Assembly: GCA_037042185.1 (NCBI GenBank)
Contig: JAXQJY010000020.1
Coordinates: forward strand, 558,001 to 622,000
DNA length: 64,000 nucleotides
Direction: 5' to 3'
Origin: Sordariomycetes sp. S80-01Y
Taxonomy: Eukaryota; Ascomycota; Sordariomycetes
Part shown: piece by piece, positions 1 through 11,406 of the stretch
How positions within the stretch are numbered: the first letter of the stretch is position 1
How the letters are laid out: the number at the start of each line of letters is the position of its first letter
Notes under the pieces: model-generated
The model's database searches: none
The model's input: only the letters and a program-made list of their open reading frames with translations
Told to the model about the DNA's origin: nothing
Made by a program: the position numbers and the translations under genes

Positions 1-168
1 CCCTGCGCCGGCGTCAACACGACCTTTTCGCAGTGCTGCCTGCTCGACCAGGGCGACCGCTGCCTGCCCAACGGCCTGTGCTACTATGGCCAGAAGAACT
101 ACGACTACCGGTCGGCGTGCAGCGACAAGAGCTGGGAGACGTGCGCGGACCCGTGTCCGAACTGTGAG

Positions 169-211
<43 letters not shown>

Positions 212-869
212 CTCTTTACATACCAAACCTGTGCCTCCAGTGTGTTTGGGCCATGGGGGAGGACGGGCGGCTCTGGTGTAGAGCGGCGTGCTGACGGGAG
301 CAGATCACCAGGACAGCTGGATCAACGTCAAGGCCTGCGCGACGGACCAGTTCTGCTGCAACGAGGACATCGACAACGGCGACTGCTGCAAGGACGGGGC
401 CGAGCGCTTCGACCTGCCGGCCCCGTCGGTCACGACCTCAACACAACCACCGCCCGACCCCACGTCCACGGAGTCGAGCGCGGCCTCATCAACAAACGGC
501 GAACCGAGCAGCGCAGACTCCCAGTCGCCCTCGCCGTCCAACGCAGACCCCCAGGACGGCGACTCCGGAGGCGACGGGGGCCTGAGCACCGCCGCGCAGG
601 GAGGCATCGGCGGCGCGGTGGGCGGTGCGGCGCTGCTGGCCATCGGCTTCGGCGCCTTCTGGTTCCTGAGGAGGAGGAAGGGCCGCAGCGTCCAGGCTGC
701 TGAGCTGGGAGGCGGCGAGCCGAAGAAGGGATACTGGGGCGGCGGGAACGGGGCTCAGGTTCAGCATCAGGGTCAGTGGAACGGCCCGCCGGCCGAGGTC
801 GAGGGGAGCGCTCCTGCGGTCGAGAGCGGGGGAAGGGAGGTGCCGCACCGATACGAGCTGGGAGGCTGA
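1..869 (+). CDS. Cysteine-rich single-pass membrane protein, 5' partial
   Basis: The gene enters from outside the window, so start and signal peptide are missing. Exon 1 (1-163) reads in frame from base 1. A 140-nt intron (164-303, GTGAGC..GAGCAG) is removed and exon 2 runs 304-869. Splicing restores an unbroken frame (..CPNYHQDSWINV..). The visible ectodomain is rich in paired cysteines (FSQCCL, FCCNED, GDCCKD), followed by a Ser/Thr/Pro-rich stalk, a Gly/Ala-rich membrane segment (about GGIGGAVGGAALLAIGFGAF) and a basic stop-transfer RRRKGR with a cytoplasmic tail of about 60 residues. This layout recurs in fungal plasma-membrane sensor-like proteins, but I cannot name the family. The intron contains a long CT microsatellite. 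Confidence 0.72.
171..208. repeat. CT/TC microsatellite inside an intron
   Basis: A nearly perfect CT-dinucleotide tract lies just after the splice donor of the intron at 164-303. It explains why this intron is longer than the others in the window. Because it is intronic, length changes should not alter the protein. Confidence 0.9.
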
Positions 870-1787
870 TGGGGATTGAGTTTGTCTGCCTGGGAGGGCA
901 GGTGAGGGAGGTTGGACGCGGATGTATGTGCAGGGACATGCTTGAGGCGGGCGTTTTGCATGAACAGTGGACACAGGCGTTCCGGTTCACATGAGCGATG
1001 AATTTTAAGTTTCCTGCGGGCAAAATAACGTCTGCGTCTCCCCGAGTCACCGTATTTCTTTCTGTTAGAAAGTACTCCGTACAGCCCGTTGGTCTCGCAC
1101 CGGCCCGCGTCAAGTCTCGGGTGGCAGCAGCCGGAAGGCGCGACCCACAGCTCCGAGACAGCGGCCGGACCCCCGAGGCGACATTTCACTGAGGAGGAAG
1201 GAGCCACCGCGTGTAAGTCGTGCGAAACGTCTGGGAAGGAGCAGAATGGCTACAGACTCTGCTCGTTGTAACCCTCTGACTTCCATAAGAGAGGTTCCTC
1301 GACAGCGACAGACATCTCGTACTCAGAGTTGGCAACATCTGGACTCAGTCGTGGCTGGCGCTCAACGTTAAACCACCTCCCGAGCCACCAACCAAATCCA
1401 CGCCCTGCCCACCTCGCATCGGAAAGTCGCATGCTGTCCGCGTACCACAATCCTCGTATTCTCCTGTCTTCCATGGCCATTTGCACCCCCCCGGTATAAT
1501 CAGCTGTTTCATCATCCCAGCGATTTTCCCTCTTCCGCGGCGTGAGCTGGCAGTGGGAGAGAAAGACCAGCCGAAAAGTGGTGGCTGGGTGTGGCCCAAC
1601 CTCACGAATTTGAAGCCGCGGTGACGACGACTCGACCAGGGCGACATATCTGGCCCTTCCCAGAGGGAAAAAAAAAAGACTTTCTCCCTCTTCGTTGAAC
1701 TAGTTTTAAAACAGTCTTCAGCATTCCATCGACGTCTCAGCTGCCATTCCCCTCCCCCGGCGCAACTTCTGACGCAACGACACGGTT
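870..1787. other. Intergenic region
   Basis: No credible gene seen. Open frames here are short, overlap on both strands and lack domain-like sequence. The last 150 bases before 1788 hold an A-run (about 1668-1677) and a pyrimidine-rich leader, and probably contain the promoter and 5' UTR of the next gene. Confidence 0.5.
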
Positions 1788-2876
1788 ATGGCCTCGTCTG
1801 CCATGATGGACACACCGCCCGACTCCCACGACGACCGCCGCCAGCGCGTCCACCGAGCCTCGCGCGGCGGCTACCACTCGCGCACGAACTCGACCTCCGC
1901 CGGCGCGGGCCAGGGCGGTCTGCGGCCCCCGTCGCCGCCGCTGGAGAAGCACCAGCTCACCGACGAGCCGTACATCTCGCCCGAGTCCGACACGGACGAC
2001 GACACCGCCCCGCCCGTGAGGGCACCGCAGCCGCCCGCCGTGCCCGACTCGCCCTCCCGACGCAGCCCCGGCAAGTCCAGGCCGCCCGTCGTCAACAACC
2101 CGGGCAGCCGGGACTCGTGGGGACCCCAGGCCAGGCCGCTGAGCATGGGCCCGCCCGACGATGGGAGGCGGAACAGCGGGAGCCACAACGCCAACGGCGG
2201 CGCGGCGAGGTACAGGAGGCACGAGCAGATGAACGGGCGTCCGCACTCCGGCCAGCTCTCGTCGGGGCCGAAGCCCAACCGCTCCGACGTGCCCCCCGGA
2301 CGTCGAGGGCCGCCGCCGGATGGCCGGAGACCGCAGACCACAAACGTCGACGCCCGTCACCAGGTGGCCTCGCCCACGGAACCCTCGCCGACAAAGTCCC
2401 TCCACATCGACCGCATCGAGTCGCCCGGCATCATGCAGTCCGTCCTGCAGCCGCTCAAGCAGAAGCTCAACGAGTACGAGCGCCTGATGAGCCAGTCGCA
2501 GGCCGAGATGACGCAGCTGGACGAGGAGCTGCGCGCCCTGCAGGAGAGGCGGCGGCAGGCCGAGGACCGCTTCCTCGACGCCAAGGACAAGCACGACGAG
2601 TACGAGCGGCAGCACGAGGACGTCGAGCGCGCCCTGAGGGGCCAGGTCCAGCACCAGCACCAGCCGCAGAGCGCGCACGCGCCGCTCTACGCGCCGCACA
2701 TGATGGGCGCGGGCGGCCCTGTCCAGCGGCCGGCCACGATGGAGAGCTACGACGGCGGCGGCGGCGCGGGCATGGGTGAGAGACGACCGACGAGCAATCC
2801 CGTTAGCAACAGGAGCTCAAGGACGCGACACCTAGGGACGATGGACAAGCTGAGGCTAAGGTTTTTGGGGTCGTAG
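1788..2876 (+). CDS. Disordered protein with C-terminal-half coiled coil, unknown function
   Basis: A single exon encodes 362 residues. Roughly residues 1-200 are low complexity, rich in Pro, Ser, Arg, Gly and Asp, and probably disordered. Residues about 205-290 form a strongly heptad-like, charged helix (LKQKLNEYERLMSQ, EELRALQERRRQAEDRF, DKHDEYERQHEDVERAL) that should make a coiled coil. A His/Gln and Gly-rich linker and a basic C-terminus follow. No enzyme motif, signal peptide or membrane segment is visible. The start is the first ATG after the leader; a second in-frame Met lies five codons on. I do not recognise the family; a cytoskeletal or scaffold role would be a guess. Confidence 0.72.
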   Translation: MASSAMMDTPPDSHDDRRQRVHRASRGGYHSRTNSTSAGAGQGGLRPPSPPLEKHQLTDEPYISPESDTDDDTAPPVRAPQPPAVPDSPSRRSPGKSRPPVVNNPGSRDSWGPQARPLSMGPPDDGRRNSGSHNANGGAARYRRHEQMNGRPHSGQLSSGPKPNRSDVPPGRRGPPPDGRRPQTTNVDARHQVASPTEPSPTKSLHIDRIESPGIMQSVLQPLKQKLNEYERLMSQSQAEMTQLDEELRALQERRRQAEDRFLDAKDKHDEYERQHEDVERALRGQVQHQHQPQSAHAPLYAPHMMGAGGPVQRPATMESYDGGGGAGMGERRPTSNPVSNRSSRTRHLGTMDKLRLRFLGS

Positions 2877-3812
2877 GGGGTTTGAAATTAGGGAAGGGAT
2901 ATATGATGGGAAATGCATGTTATGTAATTGGCTGTCTGATACATATGGAAAAAGGCGTCTGCATTTGCTCAGGTCGTGGGATGAGTGTAACTACCCTAGC
3001 TAGATACACACGAAGTAATGATGAATGCTCGATAGAGGTTTCGTTCTGGACGTGCCGAATCCCCTGCTGTCCTCCAGCTCGATCCTCGGGCCCGCTCGGC
3101 CCTACGCAGCACCTCAGCGTCAAGTCCACGGATGCCTCCCTGCCCTGTGCTCTCGTCGACGGCCTGCTGGCTGCATGCCATTGCGTATTAATCATGCGTC
3201 TCTTCCATGACCAACACCGATTTCAATCCCTGCTCTCCCGCTCCTCTGCCAAGGGTCGACGTCGACAGGGACCTCACCAGCGAGGGGCCGAGCAGCGTTA
3301 TACGAAGGGAGCAAAGCCCCGAATGCTCGGCCCTCGCCAATTGAAACTTTGTAAAGTCATCATCAAGTTTTCTCAGCGGATTGCCAGACAGTCCACGGCG
3401 GGAGGCTAGCAGCAGACCTTGTGCCTAGCCCTTCCCTCCTTTGGCACGTCCGCGCCCCCTCATAGGCTCTGCTGAGGCGAGAGACGGCCTGGCATATTCA
3501 TGGTGGAGCAGCGCGGTGGATCTCCCCATCTGGACGATCCTTGACGACGAGTGTCGCAGATACGCTGCTGCGGCTGCGCGCCATGGGGGGAGGGGAGGGG
3601 TCCCGGACTCCGGAGCGCGCGAGAGCCATGTGGACAGACAGACAGCCTTTAAAACAGCGTGTTGGTCCTGTGCCGGCCGGGTGGCTGGCCATCTCAAGCA
3701 AGCCGCTGTTGGTTCTCACTTCAAGCGCACCCTCGTTGCGTCGTCTGCTCATATCTCTCTCACTCACAGTGTTCTCATTCGGGGTGATTGGCGCGGCCCC
3801 CTGCATGAGAAG
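2877..3812. other. Intergenic region upstream of P450
   Basis: No convincing gene. A frame open from about 3441 runs into the P450 reading frame, but its N-terminal part has no family resemblance. The P450 membrane anchor starts naturally at the ATG at 3813. Confidence 0.5.
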
Positions 3813-5455
3813 ATGTTCTGGTCTGCGCTCGCCAACGTTGCATTGGCGCTGCTGCTGCTCGCCACGTGCAAGGGCCTGCACCAGTTCGTAAAGTACAGAT
3901 ACCTCCATCCCTTGTCGTCGTTCCCCGGACCGCCGCTCGCGACGGTGACGAGGCTGTGGCTCGCCTTCTACGTCGTCAAGGGCGGGGACCACGCCGCCCA
4001 TGCCTTCAAGCGAGCCCACGAGAAGTACGGTACGTCATGGAAGCACCCTGGTGTGTGAAGGGAGGCTCATGAAGGGACAGGTCCCATCGTTCGCATTTCA
4101 CCCACCACCATCCTCGTGAGCGATGCCACGGCTGTGCCCATCATCCACGGCCGCAACGTCGCCAAGACGCCGTCCTACGGCGCCGGCATCCCCCTCGGGA
4201 TGAGGCAGAGCATGATGAACATGCGCGACCCCAAGGCGCACAGCTACCACCGCAAGCTCATCGCCGCGCCCTTCTCGGCCGGCAACATCCGCAAGATGGA
4301 GCCCGTCATGGACCGCCGCATCGACCACTGGCTGTCCACCATGGAGGAGCGCTTCGTCGAGGGCGGGCGCGAGTTCGACCTGGCGCCGTGGGTGACCTTC
4401 CTGACGCACGACGTCATCTCGGACCTGGCCTTCGGGCAGCCCCTCGGCTTCGTGGAGCGCGGCGGCGACGTGGAGGGCTTGGTGGGCGACATCAGGGGCA
4501 GCCTGGTCTTCATCGGCGTCATGAGCAGGATGTATCCCGTCTTCAACTGGCTGAGGGACATTGGCGTCATGAACGCCATCTGTCCGGACATGGAGCGCAC
4601 GCCCCTGGGGACGCTGGCGCGCTTCAGGGACCGGATGACGGATGAGCGGATGGAGGCCAAGGCGGCCGGCCAGGAGGGCGGGAAGAAGGACCTGTTCCAG
4701 GCGTAAGTTCCCGCTGCCTCCAGCGCAGCGACGCAGGATCGTGCAGAAAGTTTGCTGACCGAGACAGGCTGCTGGAAGCCAAGGACGAAAAGGGTGACCC
4801 CATCGACGAGGAGTACATCAAGGCCGAGATCCTCAACCTCATCCTCGCCGGCGCCGAGACGACCGGCTCGGGTCTGCAGTCCTTCATGTACCTCCTGCTG
4901 TCCAACGAGGAGGTCCGCTCCAAGATCGTGGCCGAGCTCGCCGCTGCCGAGGCGGCGGGGCACCTTGCCGACGGCGTGGTGCAGTTCGACGCCCTCAACG
5001 CCCACTGCCCGTACTACATGGCCTGCTGGAAGGAATCGCTGCGTCTGGTCCCGCCCGTGCCCTCAGAGTTCCCCCGCTCCGTGCCGGCGGGCGGCATCAC
5101 CCTGCACGGCCACTTCATCCCCGAGGGCACCGACATCGCCATCTCGACGTGGCTGGGCCAGCGGGACCGCGGCGTGTACGGGGCCGACGCGGACGAGTTC
5201 CGGCCGGAGCGGTGGCACGACGCCGAGGACGCGGCCGAGTTCGCGCGCCTGGGGCTGACCTGGGGCTCGGGCGCGCGGCGGTGCCTCGGCATCGAAATCG
5301 CCAAGATGGAGCTTCACAAGGCCGCGCTCGAGCTCCTCAGGAGGTTCCGCGGGCGGCTGGTGGCGGGCAGGGGCGCGAGGCCCGAGGCGAGGCTGGTCTT
5401 CACGGGGGACATGAGCCACTACGAGGATATGTGGGTGCGGCTGGAGAGGAGGTGA
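3813..5455 (+). CDS. Cytochrome P450 monooxygenase
   Basis: Three exons, 3813-4029, 4081-4702 and 4768-5455, give 508 residues, the normal length for a microsomal fungal P450. Introns are 51 and 65 nt. The first junction restores the classic KYGPIVRISP stretch. An N-terminal hydrophobic anchor (LANVALALLLLATC) is followed by the Pro-rich FPGPPLA hinge. The I-helix motif AGAETTG (oxygen activation), the ExxR motif (KESLR), the FRPERW motif and the heme loop WGSGARRCLG are all present, with the heme-ligand Cys at about residue 452; Trp replaces the usual Phe at the start of that loop. It should be an ER-membrane monooxygenase using a P450 reductase. Substrate is unknown. The neighbours are not a clear secondary-metabolite cluster. 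Confidence 0.93.
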
Positions 5456-6370
5456 GGGGAGCGTAGAGCAGAAAGGCGTCCGGGCGTCACTGGTTCGGTA
5501 AGACTTGGGTCGACGTTATGATGATTATGAAGTCGACTGGGCTCTGAGATGAGTACATGGCGGCGTATGTAGGTTTACGGACATGTGTAACGCAGCATTA
5601 GACCAGTAAGTTATGCAAATAGGAGAACCGTTTGCATGACTACATCTTACCTGCTCAAATTACGATGTGAAAGAACTATGAGTTGAAAACGATTTAACAG
5701 CAGTCCTCACCTGGTGTGTCAGCCAGGTGATTGTATGTAGTCTTCTCTACGTTGTGGCCGCTTGTCAAAAAGGGGGGCACTCACTCCTCGTTCGGGTGGG
5801 CCCCTGATTCCCAGACATCACGGGAACCAAAAAGACAGAAAACGGACAGAAGAAGACGCTCATTTAGTAATCAACAGTCCCGCGTATTGGAATTACAAAT
5901 CTGCCATCGTCGCCATCCCAGTGCTCATCCGGAGACAACGGTGCGGCTTCCCAACGTCGCACCCACCCGTGACGGCATATCGATGAACCCCCTTTCGCGT
6001 CGATCCCAGCACTCGGTTCCACGGGACCCCCTTTCCTACGTTTCTTTGGTGCCCGGGACTCACTTTCGGAGTCCTGCTGCTATCGGTTTCTTGGCTCCCA
6101 TACCCACAGCCTGCAGATTTTTCGATGCCACCTCACATACCCAGTATAAAAAATGGGATCCCGCCGCGGGTGACGTCGAGGACGGCCGTATCACGATCTG
6201 CCTCTCATGATGTTCACGATAACGACGCGCTCGGCAGAGCAGCTGTCATGATGATGTAGTGCAAACGTAGTGAAGGGAGTTCTCTATAAGAGTCCCTTGC
6301 GCGGCCTCGCAGCGCCGGGCCAGATCCCTCCTTCTAAACCATAACAGACCGCCCGAACAACACCGCAGCC
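5456..6370. other. Intergenic region with the alcohol dehydrogenase promoter
   Basis: No gene supported. Bases 5456-5750 are relatively AT-rich and probably include the P450 3' UTR. The second half is the dehydrogenase promoter and has a CTATAAG box at 6284-6290. Confidence 0.5.
6284..6290 (+). promoter_or_regulatory. TATA-like box of the alcohol dehydrogenase gene
   Basis: CTATAAG lies about 80 bases upstream of the start codon at 6371, followed by a short, pyrimidine-rich, A-poor leader. Position and sequence fit a fungal TATA element. No transcript data are available here. Confidence 0.5.
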
Positions 6371-7459
6371 ATGACTCAAGACTTGCCCAAGACGATGCGC
6401 GCCGCCCGCATCAAGGACTTCAACAAGGGCTACGAGATCGTCGACGTGCCCGTGCCGGCGGATCTCGGCCCCAACGACGTCCTCGTCAAGATCGAGGCCG
6501 CCGGCTACTGCCACACGGACCTCCAGGTCCAGGAGGGCGTCTACGAGTCGGCCGGCGCCAAGCCGGGCCTCATCGGCTGCCACGAGCCCTTCGGCCGCAT
6601 CGTGAAGCTGTCCTCCGAGGCCGAGAAGAAGGGCTTCAAGGTGGGCGACCGCGTCGGCTCCATCAACACCTACGGCTGCTGCGGCCAGTGCAAGTCCTGC
6701 GTCGTCGGCAAGCAGGTCTGCGACAAGCTGACGGGCATGCTGGGGCTGACCGTCGACGGCGGCTTCGCCGAGTACATGAAGGCTGACGCCCGCGTCATCG
6801 CCGCCGTCCCGGAGTCCATCCCCGCCGCGGAGGCGGCCCCCCTGTTCTGCGCCGGCGCCACCGTCTACGGAGCGCTGCTGGCCGCCGCCCCCAAGCCCGA
6901 TCAGTGGCTCGCCATCATCGGCATCGGCGGCCTGGGCCACCTGGGCGTGCAGTACGCCAAAGCCATGGGCTGCAAGGTCATCGCCATCGACAACAGGCAG
7001 GAGGCCCTCGACCTGGCCAAGGACGTGCCCAGCCACCTGAGGCCCGACAGGACCTACCTCGTCGACAGCGAGGACGCCCAGAGCAAGGTCACCGAGGAGC
7101 TGCAGAGCGCCTTCTACGACACCAACCCGGGCGTCGACCGCGTCGTCATCAACGCCGAGGCGCGGCCGCTGGTCAAGTTCGCGCAGCAGTTCCTCCGCAA
7201 GGGCGGCTCGCTCGTCGACGTCGGGCTGCCGGCCGACGGGCCCTTCGAGGTGGACCCCTTCGCCATGAACTTCAAGGAGCAGACCATCCGCGGCGCCCTC
7301 ATCTGCACGCCCGAGCAGAGCGCCGACATGGTCAAGCTGCACGCCGACAACAAGTGCAGGACGCACATCGAGAAGACGTACGGCGTCGACGACGCCAACA
7401 CCATGGCCCAGGACTACCTGTCCAAGAAGCTCAAGGGCCGGCTGTGCATGACGTTCTAA
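6371..7459 (+). CDS. Zinc-dependent alcohol dehydrogenase (medium-chain family)
   Basis: An intronless gene encodes 362 residues, the usual length. Catalytic zinc ligands are visible: Cys47 in GYCHTD, His71-Glu72 in GCHEPFG and Cys160 in LFCAGATVY. The structural-zinc lobe has Cys103/104, 107, 110 and 117; the last spacing is six residues rather than the common seven, and there is an extra adjacent Cys. The Rossmann motif GIGGLGHLG is followed by an acidic residue (AIDNR, about Asp207), which favours NAD(H) over NADP(H). No targeting peptide is visible, so it is probably cytosolic. It resembles the fungal alcohol/propanol-preferring dehydrogenases; the physiological substrate cannot be told. 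A TATA box lies about 80 bases upstream. Confidence 0.93.
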   Translation: MTQDLPKTMRAARIKDFNKGYEIVDVPVPADLGPNDVLVKIEAAGYCHTDLQVQEGVYESAGAKPGLIGCHEPFGRIVKLSSEAEKKGFKVGDRVGSINTYGCCGQCKSCVVGKQVCDKLTGMLGLTVDGGFAEYMKADARVIAAVPESIPAAEAAPLFCAGATVYGALLAAAPKPDQWLAIIGIGGLGHLGVQYAKAMGCKVIAIDNRQEALDLAKDVPSHLRPDRTYLVDSEDAQSKVTEELQSAFYDTNPGVDRVVINAEARPLVKFAQQFLRKGGSLVDVGLPADGPFEVDPFAMNFKEQTIRGALICTPEQSADMVKLHADNKCRTHIEKTYGVDDANTMAQDYLSKKLKGRLCMTF

Positions 7460-8175
7460 GGTGGGCGTGGGCCTGATGTATTAGCGGAGGAACTATAGAT
7501 GAGTGATGAGAGACGAGCGATGACAATGTAGACAATACAAGACTTCTGTTTTATACATTTCTATTTTGCAATATGCATCGACTTCGGCCTCGCGGCAGGT
7601 CTCGATCGCAGCTTGGTTTCGTGTGCTGTGTGCCATGCAGATATCAAGGCACTGAACGATTGGCTCACCGTGAAGCAACTCACCTTTGTCCCTTGCCTGG
7701 ATTCTCTTAACTGGACGCGATATATCCGCCAAGAAAGGGCCGTCCCCTCATGGAACGTTGCCCACCCCGTCCTCGGCCGCTCTAACCCTCACCCGCCGGG
7801 CCGTCGCCCTGCCCTCACCAGATCTCCGCACGTGTAGCCTCTGCCGGCCGTGCTCTCACCAAGATGCCCCGCACGTGGGTGCCTTGGCCTGCCATTCCCG
7901 GGGCCGATACTGCGGCGTCGCCTCGAGAACTGCCCGATCCGGAAGGTCGGCGGCGTCAGGCCAAGCCAGGAACAGACACACGTAGCCTTGCGGGTGTCGA
8001 TCACAGGCGCCCGCCAATCCTTCTCGCCGTCATGCGAGGGGGCGTCTTGGGACGCATCCGCCACTTGGACGGGGGCATAAGAGCTGGCGATGCCCTCGCA
8101 TGCGGCGCGGACGCCAGCCTGCTCTTCGGTCCCCCTTTCTTCACATCGTGCACATAGAATATCGCGGCTTTCGCA
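7460..8175. other. Intergenic region
   Basis: Nothing convincing beyond a 3' UTR and the promoter of the following secreted phosphodiesterase gene. Confidence 0.5.
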
Positions 8176-9162
8176 ATGTTCAAAGCTGGTCTTCTCAGCC
8201 TCGCCCTGGCGGCGGGCTCCCTCGCCCAGGACGCCTGCAACGGCTTCACGGAGCTGTGCGACCGCAAGTACAGCGACATCACCTTCGCGGCCGCCCACAA
8301 CGCCGCCTTCGTGGGGCGCGGGCCGTCGCACAACCAGTTCGAGTACCCGGAGCAGGGCATGGACATGGGCATCCGGTACTTCACGACGCAGGTGCACATC
8401 GAGGACGGGGAGATCCGACAGTGCCACTCGGACTGCTTCCTGCTGGACGTGGGCCCCTTCTCGGAGATGGTGGTGTCCATCAAGAACTGGCTGGATGCGC
8501 ACCCGCGGGAGGTGGTGACGCTCCTGATCGGGAACGGGGACGACAACATCCTCATCGAGGAGTTCCAGCCTGCTTTCGACGGCGCGGGGGCGAGGGACAT
8601 GCTGTTCGAGCCGGGCGGCAACCTGGGGCTCGACGACTGGCCGACGCTGGGCGAGCTGATTGACGCGGGGAAGCGCTTCATCGTCTTCATGGGTACGTAT
8701 CGTCTTCTGATCCCCAAACTGCGGCTCGCCGTTGCTGACAACGTCTAGACTACTACGCCGACCTGGGCAAGGTCCCGTACATCATCCCGCAATTCGACCA
8801 CTACGTCGAAACGCCCTTCAGCCCTACCGAGGCCAACTTCTTCAACTGCGACGTCGACCGCCCCAGCCCCGACGCGCCCGTCGACCAGCGCATGATCTTT
8901 GCCAACCACAACCTGAACCGCGAGTCCATCGGCGGCATCAAGGTGCCGGACCAGGACAACGCCGCCGACACCAACTCGGTCGGCAACATCCGGCAGCAGA
9001 CCGAGATCTGCGTCGCGGACCACGGACGCAACCCCAACGTCGTCATGGTGAGCCCCTATCTTTCCGAACGTTTCCTGGCTTGGGAGTGCTAACCAGTGCC
9101 AGCTCGACTTTGTGTCCGAGGGAGAGGTCATCCAAGCGCAGCGCGAGCTGAACGGGCTCTGA
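8176..9162 (+). CDS. Secreted PI-PLC X-domain-like phosphodiesterase
   Basis: Three exons, 8176-8692, 8749-9047 and 9103-9162, encode 291 residues. The introns (56 and 55 nt) have GT..AG ends, and the second has a TGCTAAC branch site. An N-terminal signal peptide (MFKAGLLSLALAAGSLAQ) is followed by a PLC-like TIM barrel: the first catalytic His lies in AAHNAAF and further barrel features are GMDMGIRYF, VHIEDGEIRQCH and REVVTLLIGNGDD. The family contains both GPI/phosphoinositide-cleaving enzymes and proteins of unknown activity. The fungal secreted members are mostly uncharacterised. The short third exon encodes only 19 residues and completes the last helix. Confidence 0.88.
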
Positions 9163-10485
9163 GCTGATCTGACTGCCGTTCGGATTGCCGTTCGCTACGA
9201 GGGCGGCCCAAAATGTACATAGCGTGACGATGGCATGAGCGCGAGTGTTATGAATGAACGAAGCGTGTTTCAGCGATAACCCTGACCGAAAACATGTCTG
9301 TGCTTTGCCGTGCTGTGCTGTGCTGCAGCGCCAGCCTCCCTTGCATCCGAGACGCAGGCTCTGTGCGCAGAAACAGACCCAACGGTCCAGGCGCGTCCAT
9401 AGGGGTGCTCGGGCAGGCCATCTCCTGTGGGCACCGGGCCCTTCTCACGCGGTAGCATCGCATGGTACGACAAGTGACGCCAAGGCCCGAGGGCTGCGCA
9501 CTCAATTCTCGCGCGCCGGGGTCTGTGCTGCAAAAGTTGAGTCTCGCCCCGTGGCCCCATCGCTGGGAAACATTCGTATCCCCAAAGTCCCTCGTATCGG
9601 TACCTTGCATTAGAAGCGTCCGCAGCTGCCAACTGAGTGCCGAGATCCGGAGGTTCCTCCCGGGAGGGAGACCCACATCGGCCTCCGTGCGGGGCCGTCA
9701 GTTCGGGATCCGAGGCGCCCGTGTAAGCTGCGCCATCCGCGCCCCCAAACGTGGCCTTCGTCGTGGCCCTCGAGGTCCCTCCATGGCGACGCGCTTCTGC
9801 TGAACGCCTCTCTCTTTCTGCGATGAGAGAGACCTGAGACGCCCGACCCTGCTGTGAACCCCCCCTCCCCACCTCATTTCGCCAAATCATCGCCCGTGTG
9901 ACGGCGCTGCAGACGCGCATGACCCCGCGTATTGCGCCATAGTTCACCGCGATGCGCTCATGGGTTCCCGTGGCTGGCAGCGGCGGCGCCATGAGGAAAA
10001 AAGAAAAGAGCCTCTCGTTCTCGTGCGCGTATTGGGCCGCCGTCCCGCTTCGTCATTGCTCGCTCATCTTAGGCCCTGTATCCTTCCTTAGCTTCGAAGT
10101 CTACGCTACGGCACGAATGTTGGGGGATTGGCACCTTTGACTTTGCGTCGAAGCCCAATTCAGCAAAGGCCGACACTGCGCCTCTCCCAGGATAGCCTCG
10201 CCGGGCGCCAGGCCTCCACCGCGCTGAATAAGAAGAGGCCCGACATCATTGGAATGAGCTTTGCAAATTCTGTCTGAGCTTCTCGTCGACGACAGCTTCA
10301 ATAAGAAAGGGCGAGACGTCGAGGAAACATAAACAACAACTGCCGACCCTCGACCAGAGATCGCCCTTAGCGCCGTCTGCCAATTGCCAACCTGCAGGGT
10401 GGTCCAGAATCACGCAATCGTCCATCGCAGCCCAGAGGGTCACACGCATTGACCACACCGCCCAGTGCCAGCGCGTCTGCTAAAG
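9163..10485. other. Intergenic region, 1.3 kb
   Basis: Several overlapping open frames exist on both strands, a GC-content effect, with no domain, signal peptide or good splice structure. A short GTGCT/GTGCC-type simple repeat lies near 9303-9330. Confidence 0.45.
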
Positions 10486-11056
10486 ATGCGTCTCCTCCTC
10501 CTCATTCTCCTCTTCGCCCTCACATTCGTCTCATCGACGCCCATCCGAGAAGCAAAGCCGAGCGGATTGACGATCCCATCTCTCGACGTCAAGGCAGCCG
10601 GTCCTGACATAGTCACCTTCGTCACCAGCGCACCCAACTACATCGCCAAAGCATTCGGTAGCTCCGGGACTGCGTGCTCCATCTCTCGCGTTCTTCCCAT
10701 TTTCTGCCGGGAGCCTTCCTTGGACCACAGACGCCCTGACGAGATGGCGGATGAGCAGCAGACGGTGCAGGCGTGCGGGAGCGGCTTCGACGGCTGGGTC
10801 TGCTCGGTGATGGCGCACACCTCGCTCATCGCCTTTGCCTTGTTGATCGTTGCGCCGTTGCTCGCTTTGGGAGCGTACAAGTGGAGAAAGGTAAAGTCGC
10901 CCAGCCGTCGCTCGAGGTTACGAGGTGCTGACGTCGTTGCAGTCAAAGACACAACCGGAGAAGCTGTCGCTGCCGCTCAGCGAGCCGCAATCGTTAGCTG
11001 GCTACAGCCAGGCTGAGCAGATCAGGAGCAAGTGGATGCCCATGTCGCCGTTATAG
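10486..11056 (+). CDS. Small membrane/secreted protein, unknown function
   Basis: Two exons, 10486-10890 and 10943-11056, encode 172 residues. The 52-nt intron (GTAAAG..TTGCAG, branch GCTGAC) splits the frame in phase 0; reading through it would give a different tail, so the spliced form is preferred. The N-terminus is a clear signal peptide (MRLLLLILLFALTFVSS). The middle has four or five Cys (ACSISRVLPIFC, QACGSGF, WVC). A strong membrane segment (TSLIAFALLIVAPLLALGAY) follows at about residues 110-130, then a basic KWRK stop and a short cytoplasmic tail with a tyrosine-containing LAGYSQAEQ. It is a type I membrane protein by appearance. No family recognised. Confidence 0.7.
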
Positions 11057-11406
11057 TCATGTCGCGGCTTGGGGCGGTGTTGAGACCTGACGAGGCGCGA
11101 ATGGAACGGCCGCAATTGACGACATCATGGCGCAATGCTTCATCTATCAAGGATACCCAGCTTCAGTTTTGAATATCATGCAATTTCACTCCATCCTGTG
11201 CTACTTGTCCAAGGCGCAGTCGAGGATCTCTCCGTTTGACTCATTTCGTTCGTTAGTGGCGACTCCGCCAGGCAGCGATCGACAGTCTCGCATTCAGCCT
11301 CACGGAATTCGGCAGCTTGACATGGGGTATATAGTCTCCGCTGCGAGTGCGCTGGGTTTCCTCAATGGCAAGCTTGGGAGCTCTCGGCAGACCACTTCCG
11401 CCCACG
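11057..11406. other. Intergenic region with DUF3632 gene promoter
   Basis: 350 bases. A GTATATAG box near 11325-11332 lies about 75-80 bases upstream of the preferred start of the next gene. Nothing else seen. Confidence 0.5.

Noticed and set aside
6284-7366. 360-codon minus-strand frame opposite the alcohol dehydrogenase
   Set aside because: Antisense of a gene with all catalytic residues; produced by strong third-codon GC bias.
9270-9992. 240-codon open frame on the minus strand
   Set aside because: No domain or signal, overlapping frames on the other strand, composition typical of GC-driven chance openness.
10891-11016. Read-through C-terminus of the small membrane protein
   Set aside because: A good donor, branch site and acceptor define a 52-nt intron, and the spliced tail ends naturally at 11056.
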